Positions 26,473-36,841 of a stretch of DNA of 58,353 bases are shown piece by piece. Every line of letters starts with the position of its first letter. Position 1 is the first letter of the stretch. The notes beneath the pieces were generated by a model, which was not told where the DNA came from, ran no database searches, and saw only the letters and a list, made by a program, of their open reading frames with translations. The stretch is from contig NZ_JANIBK010000009.1 of NCBI RefSeq assembly GCF_024505165.1, forward strand, positions 1-58,353. The letters are read 5' to 3'. Source of the DNA: Methylomonas rivi. Its GTDB lineage: Bacteria > Pseudomonadota > Gammaproteobacteria > Methylococcales > Methylomonadaceae. A program made the translations under genes and the position numbers.

Positions 26473-29157
26473 ATGCCGAGGGAAATCCACTTACGCAATC
26501 TGGCCTTCCGCTGGAGTAACTGGCTGATGTATTCGCCGGCGTTATTGCTGGCGAGCGCCGTGCTGTTAGGGTATTTTGCCGTTCACTACACCAGCCGCCA
26601 CCTGACGATAAATACCGATACCGCCGAACTGATCGCACCCGAGTCGGAGTTCCAGCAAAACCGCCGTAAATTCGAAAAAGCCTTCGGCCAGGACGTACAT
26701 ACCCTGTTGGTGGTCATCGATTCCACCAGCCCGGAACTGACCAAAGCCGCCGCCCACCGCCTGGGCCGCGAACTGCGCGCCGACACCGAGCATTTCAGCA
26801 CTGTCTACCGTCCCGACGAAAATGCATTTTTTCACCGTAACGGCCTGCTTTATATAGATACCGACAAGCTACAGGATTTTTCCGTCACCCTGGCCCAGGC
26901 CCAGCCGTTTATCGGCCGCATTTCCCAGGACCCCAGCCTGAACGGTTTTTTTTCGATTTTTGAAGACGCGCTGAATGCGGAAAATCCGACCGGCGAAGTG
27001 CCGATCGATTTAATGTCCTTGATCGACAAAGTCAGCCTCTCGCTGCATAAAACCCTGAACGGCGAAACCGACTTGCTGTCCTGGCAAAAACTGATTGCCG
27101 AAAACAACATTAGCGAAGCCCAGTCGGACAAAGCCTTTATTTTCGTCACCCCTAAATTCGATTTCAGCCGGATTCTGCCGGCGGAACCGGCCATCAACGC
27201 CATTCGCAGCGCGGTCGCCAAAATTCAAGATCCCAATTTACCGACGGTCAAAATATGGATCACCGGCGAAGTGGGCCTGGAACACGATGAAATGGCCGGC
27301 ATGAGCGAAGGCACGTTTACCGCCAGCATTTTCTCGCTGGTTTTGGTCTGCGGGATCTTGCTGATCGCCTACCGTTCCTGGCTGCTGATGCTGGCCACCT
27401 TGCTGACCCTGACTCTGGGCATGATTTTCTGCGGCTTGTTCGCGGCGGTGGCGGTCAAGGAATTGAACCTGATTTCGGTAGCGTTTGCGGTATCCAACAT
27501 CGGCCTGGGGGTGGAATACGCCATCCACTTTTGCCTGCGCTACCGGGACAACCTGGACCTGCACGGCAAGGACAAACTCAGGGCCATACACTCGGCCGTG
27601 CTCGATACCAGTCCATCGCTGATTTTATGCGCCGGCACCACCTCGATCGGCCTGTACGCCTTTGTCCCCACCGACTACCAAGGCATCTCCGAGCTCGGCC
27701 TGTTAGCCGGCTCCAGCTTGTTCATTTGCTTGTTCATCACCCTGACCGTGCTGCCGGTTTTGCTGAAAATTCTGCCGACGCCCGCCATCCATCCCTTGCA
27801 ACGCGGCGAGCACCCGGGCGCCTCGAAAATATCCTTGTGGCTGGCGGCTTTTACCCTGCATTACGCCAAACCCATTACCTGGGCCACCGCGCTGCTGACC
27901 GCCGCCGCCCTCTATCTGGTGTTTCAGGTCAAGACCGACTTCAATCCCATCAACTTGCGCGACCCGCATACCGAATCGGTGATTGCCTTTAAAGAGTTGC
28001 TGAAAGCCCGCGACACTTCGCCGATGACGCTGACAGTGTTGGCGTCATCGGCGGACGAAGCCAAATCCATGCAGGAAAAACTCGGCAATCTTAAAACGGT
28101 GGATAAAACCGTCAGCCTGTTCGATTTTGTGCCTGAAGACCAGGAAAACAAACTGGGCATTATCGACGACATGATGATGACGCTGGGCCCGCAGAGCCAG
28201 TCGTTCCCGCAGCTGAAAATGGGTACCGACCCCAAACCCAGCATTCTGCGCATGATCGCGGCTATCGACGCCAACCTGCCTAAAAAAACCGACCCGGCCG
28301 AAATCCGTTCCCTCCGCGCCTTCAAACAAGAACTTCAGGACGTACTGGTGGAACTCAATGCCCGCTTTCAACCCGATCGCGGCGTGTTTATCGAAAAAAT
28401 CCAGACATCGTTGCTCGGCACCCTGCCCACCGTCATGAACCAGTTGCTGACGGGCTTTCAGGCCGAGGAAATCCAACCGGCCAGCATTCCGCCCGAAGTG
28501 AAGGAACGCTGGCTGAGTAAAGAAGGCTTATACCGTATCCAAATATTCCCCAAGGAAGATCTGAACGATCTACATCATTTGCGGAACTTTATTACCGACG
28601 TACAGGCCATCGCGCCCGACGCCACCGATTTGCCGGTCATGTATTGGGAATCCATGAAAGCCGTACTAGCCGCCTTTCAACAGGCCATCATCATTGCGCT
28701 GACGGCAATTGCACTGCTGCTGTTATTCATCCGCCGCAGCATCGTCGATACCCTGCTGGTGATGACGCCGCTGGTATTGGCCGGCCTGTTCACCATGGCC
28801 AGCACCGTATTTACCGGCACGCCGATCAACTTCGCCAATATCATCGCCCTGCCTTTATTGATGGGACTGGGCGTCGACAATGGCATACACATGGTGGAAA
28901 AATTGCACCACTCCCTGTCGGAAAACCAAAATATTTATCAGTCCAGCACGGCGCGCGGCATGTTTTACGGCGCCTTGACCACCATATCCAGTTTTATCGG
29001 CTTGGCATTCTCGCCGCATCAGGGCATCGCCAGCATGGGTTTGGTCATTACCATAGGCATTTTCTGGATCATGACCAGCACCTTTATTCTGTTGCCGGCC
29101 ATTAGTAAACTGACGCTAAAACCGAAAGTGGCGCAACATCAAGTCGAGACCGCATAA
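26473..29157 (+). CDS. RND-superfamily exporter of the HpnN (hopanoid transporter) type
   Basis: An 894-residue inner-membrane protein with the RND/MMPL pattern: one N-terminal helix, a large periplasmic loop, a bundle of helices (sterol-sensing-like; NLISVAFAV..GLGVEYAIHF around residue 340), then the repeat with a second loop and helices ending in LGVDNGIHMVEKLHH. The first periplasmic part (TINTDTAELIAPE) and the NLISVAFAV stretch fit HpnN, which moves hopanoids to the outer membrane. Other hpn genes are not in view, so the substrate could be another lipid. The gene is coupled to the antiporter upstream (2-bp gap). HpnN identity is probable, not certain. Confidence 0.75.
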   Translation: MPREIHLRNLAFRWSNWLMYSPALLLASAVLLGYFAVHYTSRHLTINTDTAELIAPESEFQQNRRKFEKAFGQDVHTLLVVIDSTSPELTKAAAHRLGRELRADTEHFSTVYRPDENAFFHRNGLLYIDTDKLQDFSVTLAQAQPFIGRISQDPSLNGFFSIFEDALNAENPTGEVPIDLMSLIDKVSLSLHKTLNGETDLLSWQKLIAENNISEAQSDKAFIFVTPKFDFSRILPAEPAINAIRSAVAKIQDPNLPTVKIWITGEVGLEHDEMAGMSEGTFTASIFSLVLVCGILLIAYRSWLLMLATLLTLTLGMIFCGLFAAVAVKELNLISVAFAVSNIGLGVEYAIHFCLRYRDNLDLHGKDKLRAIHSAVLDTSPSLILCAGTTSIGLYAFVPTDYQGISELGLLAGSSLFICLFITLTVLPVLLKILPTPAIHPLQRGEHPGASKISLWLAAFTLHYAKPITWATALLTAAALYLVFQVKTDFNPINLRDPHTESVIAFKELLKARDTSPMTLTVLASSADEAKSMQEKLGNLKTVDKTVSLFDFVPEDQENKLGIIDDMMMTLGPQSQSFPQLKMGTDPKPSILRMIAAIDANLPKKTDPAEIRSLRAFKQELQDVLVELNARFQPDRGVFIEKIQTSLLGTLPTVMNQLLTGFQAEEIQPASIPPEVKERWLSKEGLYRIQIFPKEDLNDLHHLRNFITDVQAIAPDATDLPVMYWESMKAVLAAFQQAIIIALTAIALLLLFIRRSIVDTLLVMTPLVLAGLFTMASTVFTGTPINFANIIALPLLMGLGVDNGIHMVEKLHHSLSENQNIYQSSTARGMFYGALTTISSFIGLAFSPHQGIASMGLVITIGIFWIMTSTFILLPAISKLTLKPKVAQHQVETA

Positions 29158-29265
29158 GCTTCCCCGGTTCAACCACTGCCGAGCCGGCTTTTGGCGCTTG
29201 AATGTCCGAATATATCCCGCCACAATTATTTCGTCCCCTAGTTAGATTTTCCTGTTGAGGCCAGC

Positions 29266-30114
29266 ATGTTCGTAATCTTGGGTTATGTAGTAATTTTAGG
29301 CGGCGTTTTGGGCGGATTCGCACTTGCCGGCGGCCACATCGGAGTGCTTTGGCAACCCGTTGAGGTCCTGATTCTGCTCGGTGCCGGCAGCGGCGCCTTT
29401 TTGGCCAGTAATTCGTTGGGCATCATCAAAGCCGCTTTGGCCGACAGTTTTGCCGCTTTAAAACCCAGCCCTTATGACAAAAACTTTTACCTGGAATTAT
29501 TACTGAGTTTCAACGCTCTCTGCCAGAAGGCCCGAAAGGAAGGCTTGCTGTCGCTCGAAAAAGTGGTGGACGACCCGGATTACAACGGCATGTTCGGAGA
29601 ACAAATAGCCGCCGATCGGCGCCTGATGGAATTTATTTGCGACAAGCTACGGCTTATTTTGACCGGCGTCGATGTCAACCATTTGGAGGATCTAATCGAT
29701 GCCCAGCTTGAGGTGCATCTTGAAGAGGGGCATGTGCCGCTCAGAGCCGTGCAGCGGGTGGGCGACGGCATGCCCGCCTTCGGCATCGTGGCGGCCGTTA
29801 TGGGGGTGGTGCATACCATGGAATCGGTAGGCATACCGCCCACTGAGCTGGGCAAACTGATTGCCGCCGCGCTGGTGGGCACCTTCCTGGGTATCCTGGT
29901 GTCCTACGGTTTCGTCAGCCCGATAACTGCCGTGATGGAAAACCGCCTGGAAGACCAGCTTAATGCCTACCGATGCGCGCAAACCGGCTTGCTGAATTGC
30001 GCCAAAGGCACCTCGCCGACCATGACGGTCGAGTTCATGCGTACCATCGTCCCGCATCATGCCCGTCCTGGTTTTATCGAAATGGAAGAACAGCTGAAAG
30101 CCGGCAAAGGGTAA
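29266..30114 (+). CDS. motA: Flagellar motor stator protein MotA
   Basis: MotA with MotB forms the proton-driven stator of the flagellar motor. The 282-residue protein has four membrane helices (about 1-22, 30-50, 165-190, 200-225), a long cytoplasmic loop with conserved charged residues, and the signatures GGFALAGGHIG and AAVMGVVHTM. The start is ATG at 29266 with GAGG 5 bp before it. motB follows after 6 bp. The pair may serve a flagellum encoded elsewhere; no other flagellar genes are in this window. Confidence 0.96.
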   Translation: MFVILGYVVILGGVLGGFALAGGHIGVLWQPVEVLILLGAGSGAFLASNSLGIIKAALADSFAALKPSPYDKNFYLELLLSFNALCQKARKEGLLSLEKVVDDPDYNGMFGEQIAADRRLMEFICDKLRLILTGVDVNHLEDLIDAQLEVHLEEGHVPLRAVQRVGDGMPAFGIVAAVMGVVHTMESVGIPPTELGKLIAAALVGTFLGILVSYGFVSPITAVMENRLEDQLNAYRCAQTGLLNCAKGTSPTMTVEFMRTIVPHHARPGFIEMEEQLKAGKG

Positions 30115-30120
30115 GCCGCG

Positions 30121-31008
30121 ATGGCCGAAACCCCGATTATCATCAAGAAAATCAAAAAGCGGCCGCGACACGCCCATCATGGCGGTGCCTGGAAAATTGC
30201 CTATGCCGACTTCGTCACCGCGATGATGGCGTTTTTTCTGTTGATGTGGTTGCTGGGATCCACCGACGACGCCACCAAAAAAGGCATATCCGAGTATTTC
30301 CACGACCCGTTCGGCGTCAACATCAGCAGTTCCGGCGAAGGCGTGGCCGATAGAGCCTCGCTGATCCAGGGCGGCGGATCCGATCTGGCTTCCAAGGATG
30401 ACGGCCAAGTGCATATGGGCCAAACGTCCCCGCCGCCCATCGCCGAAATCACCCCGGAAGAAATAGCCAAACAGGCCGAACGGCAGGAACGGCAAACACT
30501 GGAAAAACTGGAAGGCAAAATAGAATCCATGCTGGACGCCAACGCCAAACTGGCCGAATACCGCGACCAAATCAAGCTGGAAACCACTCCCGAAGGCTTA
30601 AAAATCCAGATCATAGACGCCCAAAGCCGGCCCATGTTCAAACTGGCCAGCTCGGATATAGAAGATCACGCCAAGATGATTCTGCGCGAACTGGCCCCCG
30701 TCATCAATGAGCTGCCTAATAAAGTTACCGTCAACGGCCATACCGATGCGCTGCCCTTCCCTGGCAACAAATTCGGCTACTCCAACTGGGAACTCTCCAG
30801 CAACCGCGCCAACGTGGCCCGCCACCAACTGAACCAGGGGGGACTGGCCGAAGAAAAGATTTTACGGGTCGTGGGCCTGGCGTCCAGTATTCCGTACAAC
30901 ACCGACAACCCCGAAGACCCTATGAACAGGCGCATCTCGATCATCGTCATGAACAAAAAAACCGAAAACCAAGTGATTCATGAAGGTGCCGTGCCGGAAA
31001 AACATTGA
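30121..31008 (+). CDS. motB: Flagellar motor stator protein MotB
   Basis: A 295-residue stator partner of MotA. A basic cytoplasmic N-terminus precedes the single membrane helix (about 28-48), in which D30 (YADFVTAMMAFFL) is the proton-carrying Asp. After a linker, residues about 155-275 are an OmpA-like peptidoglycan-binding domain with NGHTDALPF and the SNRANVARHQL helix. This anchors the stator to the cell wall. Complete, and six bases after motA. Confidence 0.97.
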   Translation: MAETPIIIKKIKKRPRHAHHGGAWKIAYADFVTAMMAFFLLMWLLGSTDDATKKGISEYFHDPFGVNISSSGEGVADRASLIQGGGSDLASKDDGQVHMGQTSPPPIAEITPEEIAKQAERQERQTLEKLEGKIESMLDANAKLAEYRDQIKLETTPEGLKIQIIDAQSRPMFKLASSDIEDHAKMILRELAPVINELPNKVTVNGHTDALPFPGNKFGYSNWELSSNRANVARHQLNQGGLAEEKILRVVGLASSIPYNTDNPEDPMNRRISIIVMNKKTENQVIHEGAVPEKH

Positions 31009-31253
31009 TCCCGCAACGGTTGAAATGTAGCCGGGTACTTATTCCGCACAAAACAACCGCTACCAACCCTGCCCAATTTTGAGCACCGGAGAATTATTAA
31101 AGGTTATCGGATACCGAACCTTCAGCGCATGACTGTCTGCGATAACACTTGGCGTAGCGGCTTTAGCTTCGTCGAAACCATTAAAATTTGAACGTCGATT
31201 ATCGATATAGACTTGCCGAAATCGGCTAATTCACAGTTTCAGCCCATTGCGGA

Positions 31254-31266
31254 CCGCGCTACGCGG
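31254..31266. repeat. Short GC-rich hairpin
   Basis: CCGCG (31254-31258) and CGCGG (31262-31266) pair across CTA, within the 287-bp gap between the convergent motB and pgm. It resembles the cores of other palindromes here but is short; it may be a repeat remnant or part of a weak terminator. No gene is seen in this gap. Confidence 0.3.
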
Positions 31267-31295
31267 GGCTAACAAATTATTGGCGATTACGGTCC

Positions 31296-32939
<1,644 letters not shown>

Positions 32940-33022
32940 CTACCCTTAATGCGACAATTTAAAGCCTTTAAGTTACACCAAAACACGTATCTTTAATAGA
33001 CTTGCAGGTAGACTGATTGGTT

Positions 33023-33577
33023 ATGAGACAGAAAATATTGTTTCGCAATGTTTTGTTAAGTTTTTGCCTTGCTCCGTGCCTTAGCGCGGCCGATCCCGAC
33101 GTTAGATTAATTATCGATACCCAAACGCGCAACCTTGAAATCATAAAAGGCGAGGAAACGCTTGAGGTGCTGGAGCATGTGGTCATCGGCCGCAAAGGCG
33201 CAGGCACCAAAGAACATCGCGGCGACGATATTACGCCGCTGGGTAATTATCGGATCGGCTGGATCAATGAAAAAAGCGCTTTCCGTAAGTTTTTCGGCTT
33301 AACCTATCCGAATTTGGATCACGCCGAAAAGGCTTTACAAAATGGCAGGATTGATCAAGATACTTATGAAGCCATTGTCAAAGCGGAGTTCAGAGGTCAA
33401 ATTCCGCCTCAGAATACCGACCTGGGCGGCCAAATCGGCATACATGGCTTAGGCAGCGGCAGCTTAAGCGTTCATGAGGTTTTCGACTGGACGCATGGCT
33501 GTATTGCTCTAACAAATGACCAAATTGACCGCTTGAGCCAGTATGTTGAAAAAGGCACACTTGTGACCGTTAAATAA
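33023..33577 (+). CDS. L,D-transpeptidase (YkuD domain), short form
   Basis: A 184-residue exported protein. Signal peptide 1-22 is followed by one YkuD domain with IGIHGLG (H141) and the catalytic motif WTHGCIALTN (H158, G159, C160). Such enzymes form 3-3 cross-links in peptidoglycan or attach Braun lipoprotein to it through the Cys thioester. I chose the ATG at 33023 over the TTG six bases upstream because the signal peptide begins there. The next gene, 83 bp downstream, encodes a Braun-type lipoprotein, and a second L,D-transpeptidase follows beyond it, so lipoprotein attachment is a sensible, untested role. Confidence 0.9.
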   Translation: MRQKILFRNVLLSFCLAPCLSAADPDVRLIIDTQTRNLEIIKGEETLEVLEHVVIGRKGAGTKEHRGDDITPLGNYRIGWINEKSAFRKFFGLTYPNLDHAEKALQNGRIDQDTYEAIVKAEFRGQIPPQNTDLGGQIGIHGLGSGSLSVHEVFDWTHGCIALTNDQIDRLSQYVEKGTLVTVK

Positions 33578-33660
33578 TGTTGGTAAATTCCAAAAAAATG
33601 TTGGAGAATTGCCACCGTATGTTCTTTTTTGTTTCTTAAACCACAATCAAGGGGAAAACC

Positions 33661-33939
33661 ATGATGAAAGCTGTAAAATTATCCGCACTTGTTGCTGTTG
33701 CTGCTCTGGCTACTGGCTGCGCAAGCACTTCAGACATCGAAAACCTGCAAGGTCAAATCGATTCTCTGAAACCACAAGTTTCTGCCGCATCTGCTGACGC
33801 TGCTTCCGCAAAAGCTGCTGCCGCCGAAGCTGCTGCAAAAGCTGCTGCTGCTGAAGCTGCTGCTAACCGCGCCGCTCAATACGCTCAAGACACCAACAGC
33901 AAATTGGATCGCATGTTCAAAAAATCACAACACAAATAA
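33661..33939 (+). CDS. Braun-type (Lpp/OprI-like) murein lipoprotein
   Basis: A 92-residue lipoprotein. The signal peptide ends in a lipobox with C20 (ATGC). A heptad region follows (25-80), rich in Ala: an alanine-zipper coiled coil as in OprI/Lpp, with repeats such as AAAAEAA and a short IENLQGQIDSL start. The last residue is Lys (SQHK), the position that Lpp uses for its covalent bond to diaminopimelate in peptidoglycan. AAGGGG precedes the ATG; M1 or M2 may be used. It lies between two L,D-transpeptidase genes and ends at a strong terminator, so it should be abundantly expressed. Confidence 0.9.
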   Translation: MMKAVKLSALVAVAALATGCASTSDIENLQGQIDSLKPQVSAASADAASAKAAAAEAAAKAAAAEAAANRAAQYAQDTNSKLDRMFKKSQHK

Positions 33940-33962
33940 GCTTTATTGCTGTTGTTGATTTT

Positions 33963-33998
33963 AAAGCCCGTGAGCTAAAAGACTCACGGGCTTTTTTT
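33963..33998. terminator. Terminator of the lipoprotein gene
   Basis: AAAGCCCGTGAG (33963-33974) pairs perfectly with CTCACGGGCTTT (33983-33994) across 8 bases, followed by further T residues on the plus strand. It starts 23 bp after the lipoprotein stop and also precedes, in the opposite direction, the stop of the convergent L,D-transpeptidase. Confidence 0.93.
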
Positions 33999-34003
33999 AT
34001 GCC

Positions 34004-34951
34004 TCAGTTTTGTGCTGCTTGGCGGGTAGTTTGATTCTGGCGCTCAAAGATCGCAATCGGAAGGCCTGTCGGCTTTTCTAAGGCCAGTTTTAAGATGGAG
34101 CCCTTAATGACGGGCATTTGCCCGCCATTGGCTTGTTCGATCAAGTTGAGGGCCGAGTGCAGACGCTGTTCGAAAGTAGCAGGGGTTTCTTCCATTTCCG
34201 GATACACTTCCATGTACAGCGTATCGTGATACCAGCCCACTTTAATGGGTTGGTTGACAATATTGACCGGCGTACCCACTTTAACCATGGGAAAAAACTT
34301 TTCAATGTCTTCCGGGTACATTCTCATGCAGCCGTGACTAACGCGCATGCCTATGCCATTGGTTTTTTGCGTGCTATGAATCAGGTAACCGGGAATGCCC
34401 AGCCGAAAGGCGAATAATCCCAATGGATTGTCGGGGCCGGGCGGGTAGTATGGCTCTAAAGTATCGCCATCCGCTAAATGCTCCGCAATGATAGAAGGCG
34501 GCGGCGTCCATGAAGGATTTTCCATTTTGCCTGCAATCTGGGTTTTTACCAGAGGCGTTTTCCAGTTATTTTCCCGGCCGATGCCAATCGCATACGTGAT
34601 CACTTGGCTGGCATTGGGATAATAATAAACCCGCATTTCCGGCAAATTCACCACAATACCTTGCCGCGGCGCATTCGGCAGAATAAAACTGGTCGGAATC
34701 CTCACCGGCGTGCCGGCACCCGGCAACCAACGGTCCACATTTTGATTGGCCAGTACGATCTCATCCTGACCCAGATGGTGTTCAACCGCAATATCGATCA
34801 ACGTATCTTCATATTTGGCGGCCACATATTTAACCTCGTATGGCGGACTGCCGACGATGCCGTCTCCCGGGCGATCGGGCGCTGGCAATGTCAGCGCATA
34901 TGCAGCGCTAGTCGCAAACGCCAGTAAACTCGATAATATGCTGCGTTTCAT
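34004..34951 (-). CDS. L,D-transpeptidase (ErfK/YbiS type) with LysM-like segment
   Basis: A 315-residue exported enzyme. Signal peptide 1-19; a LysM-like peptidoglycan-binding segment (about 38-86: YEDTLIDIAVEHHLG, VLANQNVD); then a YkuD domain with IHSTQK (H192) and SHGCMRM (H206, C208). The domain order and length match E. coli YbiS/ErfK/YcfS, which attach Lpp to peptidoglycan. Its start overlaps the rdgC stop by one base, implying coupling. Together with the neighbouring lipoprotein this suggests a local lipoprotein-murein linkage module. Confidence 0.93.
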   Translation of the reverse strand: MKRSILSSLLAFATSAAYALTLPAPDRPGDGIVGSPPYEVKYVAAKYEDTLIDIAVEHHLGQDEIVLANQNVDRWLPGAGTPVRIPTSFILPNAPRQGIVVNLPEMRVYYYPNASQVITYAIGIGRENNWKTPLVKTQIAGKMENPSWTPPPSIIAEHLADGDTLEPYYPPGPDNPLGLFAFRLGIPGYLIHSTQKTNGIGMRVSHGCMRMYPEDIEKFFPMVKVGTPVNIVNQPIKVGWYHDTLYMEVYPEMEETPATFEQRLHSALNLIEQANGGQMPVIKGSILKLALEKPTGLPIAIFERQNQTTRQAAQN

Positions 34952-35859
34952 CAGACCTTACCCTCGACATTAAATAATTCAAGCAGACGCGGAAAGAATT
35001 GGGCAAGTTCCGCGCTCATAATAGAAAAATCCGCGTCAAACTGCTCGATGTCATCAAGCGCCTCAATATCGGTCGCCTGCTCCTGAACCAAATCCAGAAA
35101 CTTCAAGCGCTTAACCGCCAAGCTCTCATCCAGCACAAACGACAACCTATCCGCCCAACTCATCGCCAACTTAATCACTTGCTTGCCGCTATCAAGATGG
35201 TTTTTGATTTCCGGCAGCGCCAAATCGTGACGCTTGCAACGAATAATCCCGCCTTCATCTTCCAATGAGCGTAGCTCGCATTCATCTTCAATCAGAATGT
35301 CCTTCGGCGCATCATGATTCAACAGCCATTGCGTCATAACGGCAGCAGGTTTGACGGCAGCGCCTATCGGTACGACGGGAAGCGAGCCCAGGCATTTACG
35401 TAGCTGGCTTAATACATCTTCGGCCTTTTTGGCCGATGCGGCATCGACCACAAGCCAACCGCCTTGGCTATCGATATAAGCGAATGTTTTTTTGGAAAAG
35501 GAAAAAGCTCTAGGCAGCAAATCAAAAATGAGCTCATCCTTGATACGGGTGCGTTCCTTGCCCGCTAATTTACGCGCTTCGCGCTCTTCGATTTCACTGA
35601 TTTTATCTTGCAACATTTCATTGATCACGGAAGCGGGGATGACTTTTTCCTCTTTCTTCGCACAGATCATCATGAAACCGTTATTGGCATGCACTAAAGC
35701 ATCCGAGGTCCTGCCCAGGGGGGCTGTCCAACCAAAACTAAACTCATCATGCCCGCCGCAAGGGCGAAACGCATGTTGCCGCAGTTTTTGCTCCAGATCC
35801 TCGGGCGACAGTGAAAAAGATTCCGTAAAACGGTAAATGGCAAGATTTTTAAACCACAT
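34951..35859 (-). CDS. rdgC: Recombination-associated protein RdgC
   Basis: RdgC is a ring-shaped DNA-binding protein that restrains RecA and affects replication-fork repair. The 302-residue protein is full length with the family N-terminus MWFKNLAIYRF, GWTAPLG in the first domain and the later helical part with DRLSFVLDESLAVKRLKFLD. It is divergent from the small membrane protein gene and followed by the overlapping L,D-transpeptidase gene, an unexpected but tight pairing. Confidence 0.97.
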   Translation of the reverse strand: MWFKNLAIYRFTESFSLSPEDLEQKLRQHAFRPCGGHDEFSFGWTAPLGRTSDALVHANNGFMMICAKKEEKVIPASVINEMLQDKISEIEEREARKLAGKERTRIKDELIFDLLPRAFSFSKKTFAYIDSQGGWLVVDAASAKKAEDVLSQLRKCLGSLPVVPIGAAVKPAAVMTQWLLNHDAPKDILIEDECELRSLEDEGGIIRCKRHDLALPEIKNHLDSGKQVIKLAMSWADRLSFVLDESLAVKRLKFLDLVQEQATDIEALDDIEQFDADFSIMSAELAQFFPRLLELFNVEGKV

Positions 35860-36054
35860 GCATCAGCTCAACAAAAAGGAGAGGATTATCGCAAATTAAT
35901 GTCGGAGGGAGAACCTATTCAAACAAATACTCCACCGCCGGTGTTTAAGCAGGGCCTTGAAATTTTTCTAAACATAGTTCAATTAAAAAGGTTTGCTAGA
36001 ATGCCAATAAGCTTACTATGCCAACATTGTTCATCACACTAATAGGCCTTTTTA

Positions 36055-36234
36055 ATGTCCAGCATGGAAATGGTTATTCTCGGCGCCATGACAATATTGC
36101 TGTTGTTTTGGCTGCGGCCCGGTATTAAAGCCGCCGTGGCGCGCGGCAAACAAGCCCCGGCCGATTGGCGGAGCCTGTTTTTGCCCCTCGGTTTGGTTGT
36201 GATGTTTGTGATTTTTTTAATTGCGATGGTTTGA
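36055..36234 (+). CDS. Small membrane protein (59 residues) coupled to darP
   Basis: A short reading frame below usual cut-offs. It encodes a helix (about 5-20, VILGAMTILLLFW), then RPGIKAAVARGK and APADWRSLFLPLG, and a second helix (about 38-57, LGLVVMFVIFLIAMV). The pattern of two helices around a basic, Pro-containing loop is a coherent membrane protein, and I have the impression of similar conserved hypotheticals in other gammaproteobacteria. Its TGA is one base before the ATG of darP, supporting translation and coupling. No function is proposed. Confidence 0.68.
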   Translation: MSSMEMVILGAMTILLLFWLRPGIKAAVARGKQAPADWRSLFLPLGLVVMFVIFLIAMV

Positions 36235-36235
36235 A

Positions 36236-36838
36236 ATGATTGACGAAGAATATTTTGAAGACGAAGAGATAGACGAAAGCGAGTTTTATGCGATTCGCCC
36301 CAATAAAACCCAAATAAAAAAGCAAATCGCCGCCATTTCCACAATGGCCGAACAGATTTGCGAGTTGGCCCCGGCGCAAATTGCCGAATTCAACCTGCCC
36401 GAGCGCATTGAGCAAGCACTCCTGGACGCTGGAAAAATGGGTAGAAACGCCGCCCGTAAGCGGTTATTGAAATACATCACCGCTCAATTTCGCACACTGG
36501 ATATCGAAGCAATAGAGGAAAAGCTGGCGCGCATGAAAAATAAAAGCGCGCATGCCGTCCGAGAACACCATCAAGCCGAACGCTGGCGCGAGCAGTTATT
36601 AGCCGATACCGGCAATCATCAACTCACGCTATTCATGACCGAATACCCGGAAGCGGACAGCCAACATATCAGGCAATTGCAACGCAACGGGCAAAAAGAG
36701 GCCAAAGAAGGTAAACCGCCTAAGGCGTCGCGCCTGCTATATAAGTATTTAAAAGAATTAATTGCCGACCAACAAGTCTTTCCTTCGGATACTTTGCGGG
36801 AGGATGAGCTCTCGGACGAAGACGAAAGCGAGCAATAA
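36236..36838 (+). CDS. darP: Ribosome biogenesis factor DarP (YjgA, DUF615)
   Basis: A 200-residue protein that matches DarP, a factor acting in late 50S subunit maturation. The N-terminus is acidic (MIDEEYFEDEEIDESEF), then come helices with KTQIKKQIAAIS, a GRNAARKRLLKYI segment, the ADSQHIRQLQRN stretch, the KPPKASRLLYKYLKEL closing helix and an acidic tail. I chose the ATG at 36236 because it lies one base after the TGA of the small membrane gene and fits the family. It converges on mtgA. Confidence 0.92.
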   Translation: MIDEEYFEDEEIDESEFYAIRPNKTQIKKQIAAISTMAEQICELAPAQIAEFNLPERIEQALLDAGKMGRNAARKRLLKYITAQFRTLDIEAIEEKLARMKNKSAHAVREHHQAERWREQLLADTGNHQLTLFMTEYPEADSQHIRQLQRNGQKEAKEGKPPKASRLLYKYLKELIADQQVFPSDTLREDELSDEDESEQ

Positions 36839-36841
36839 CCT

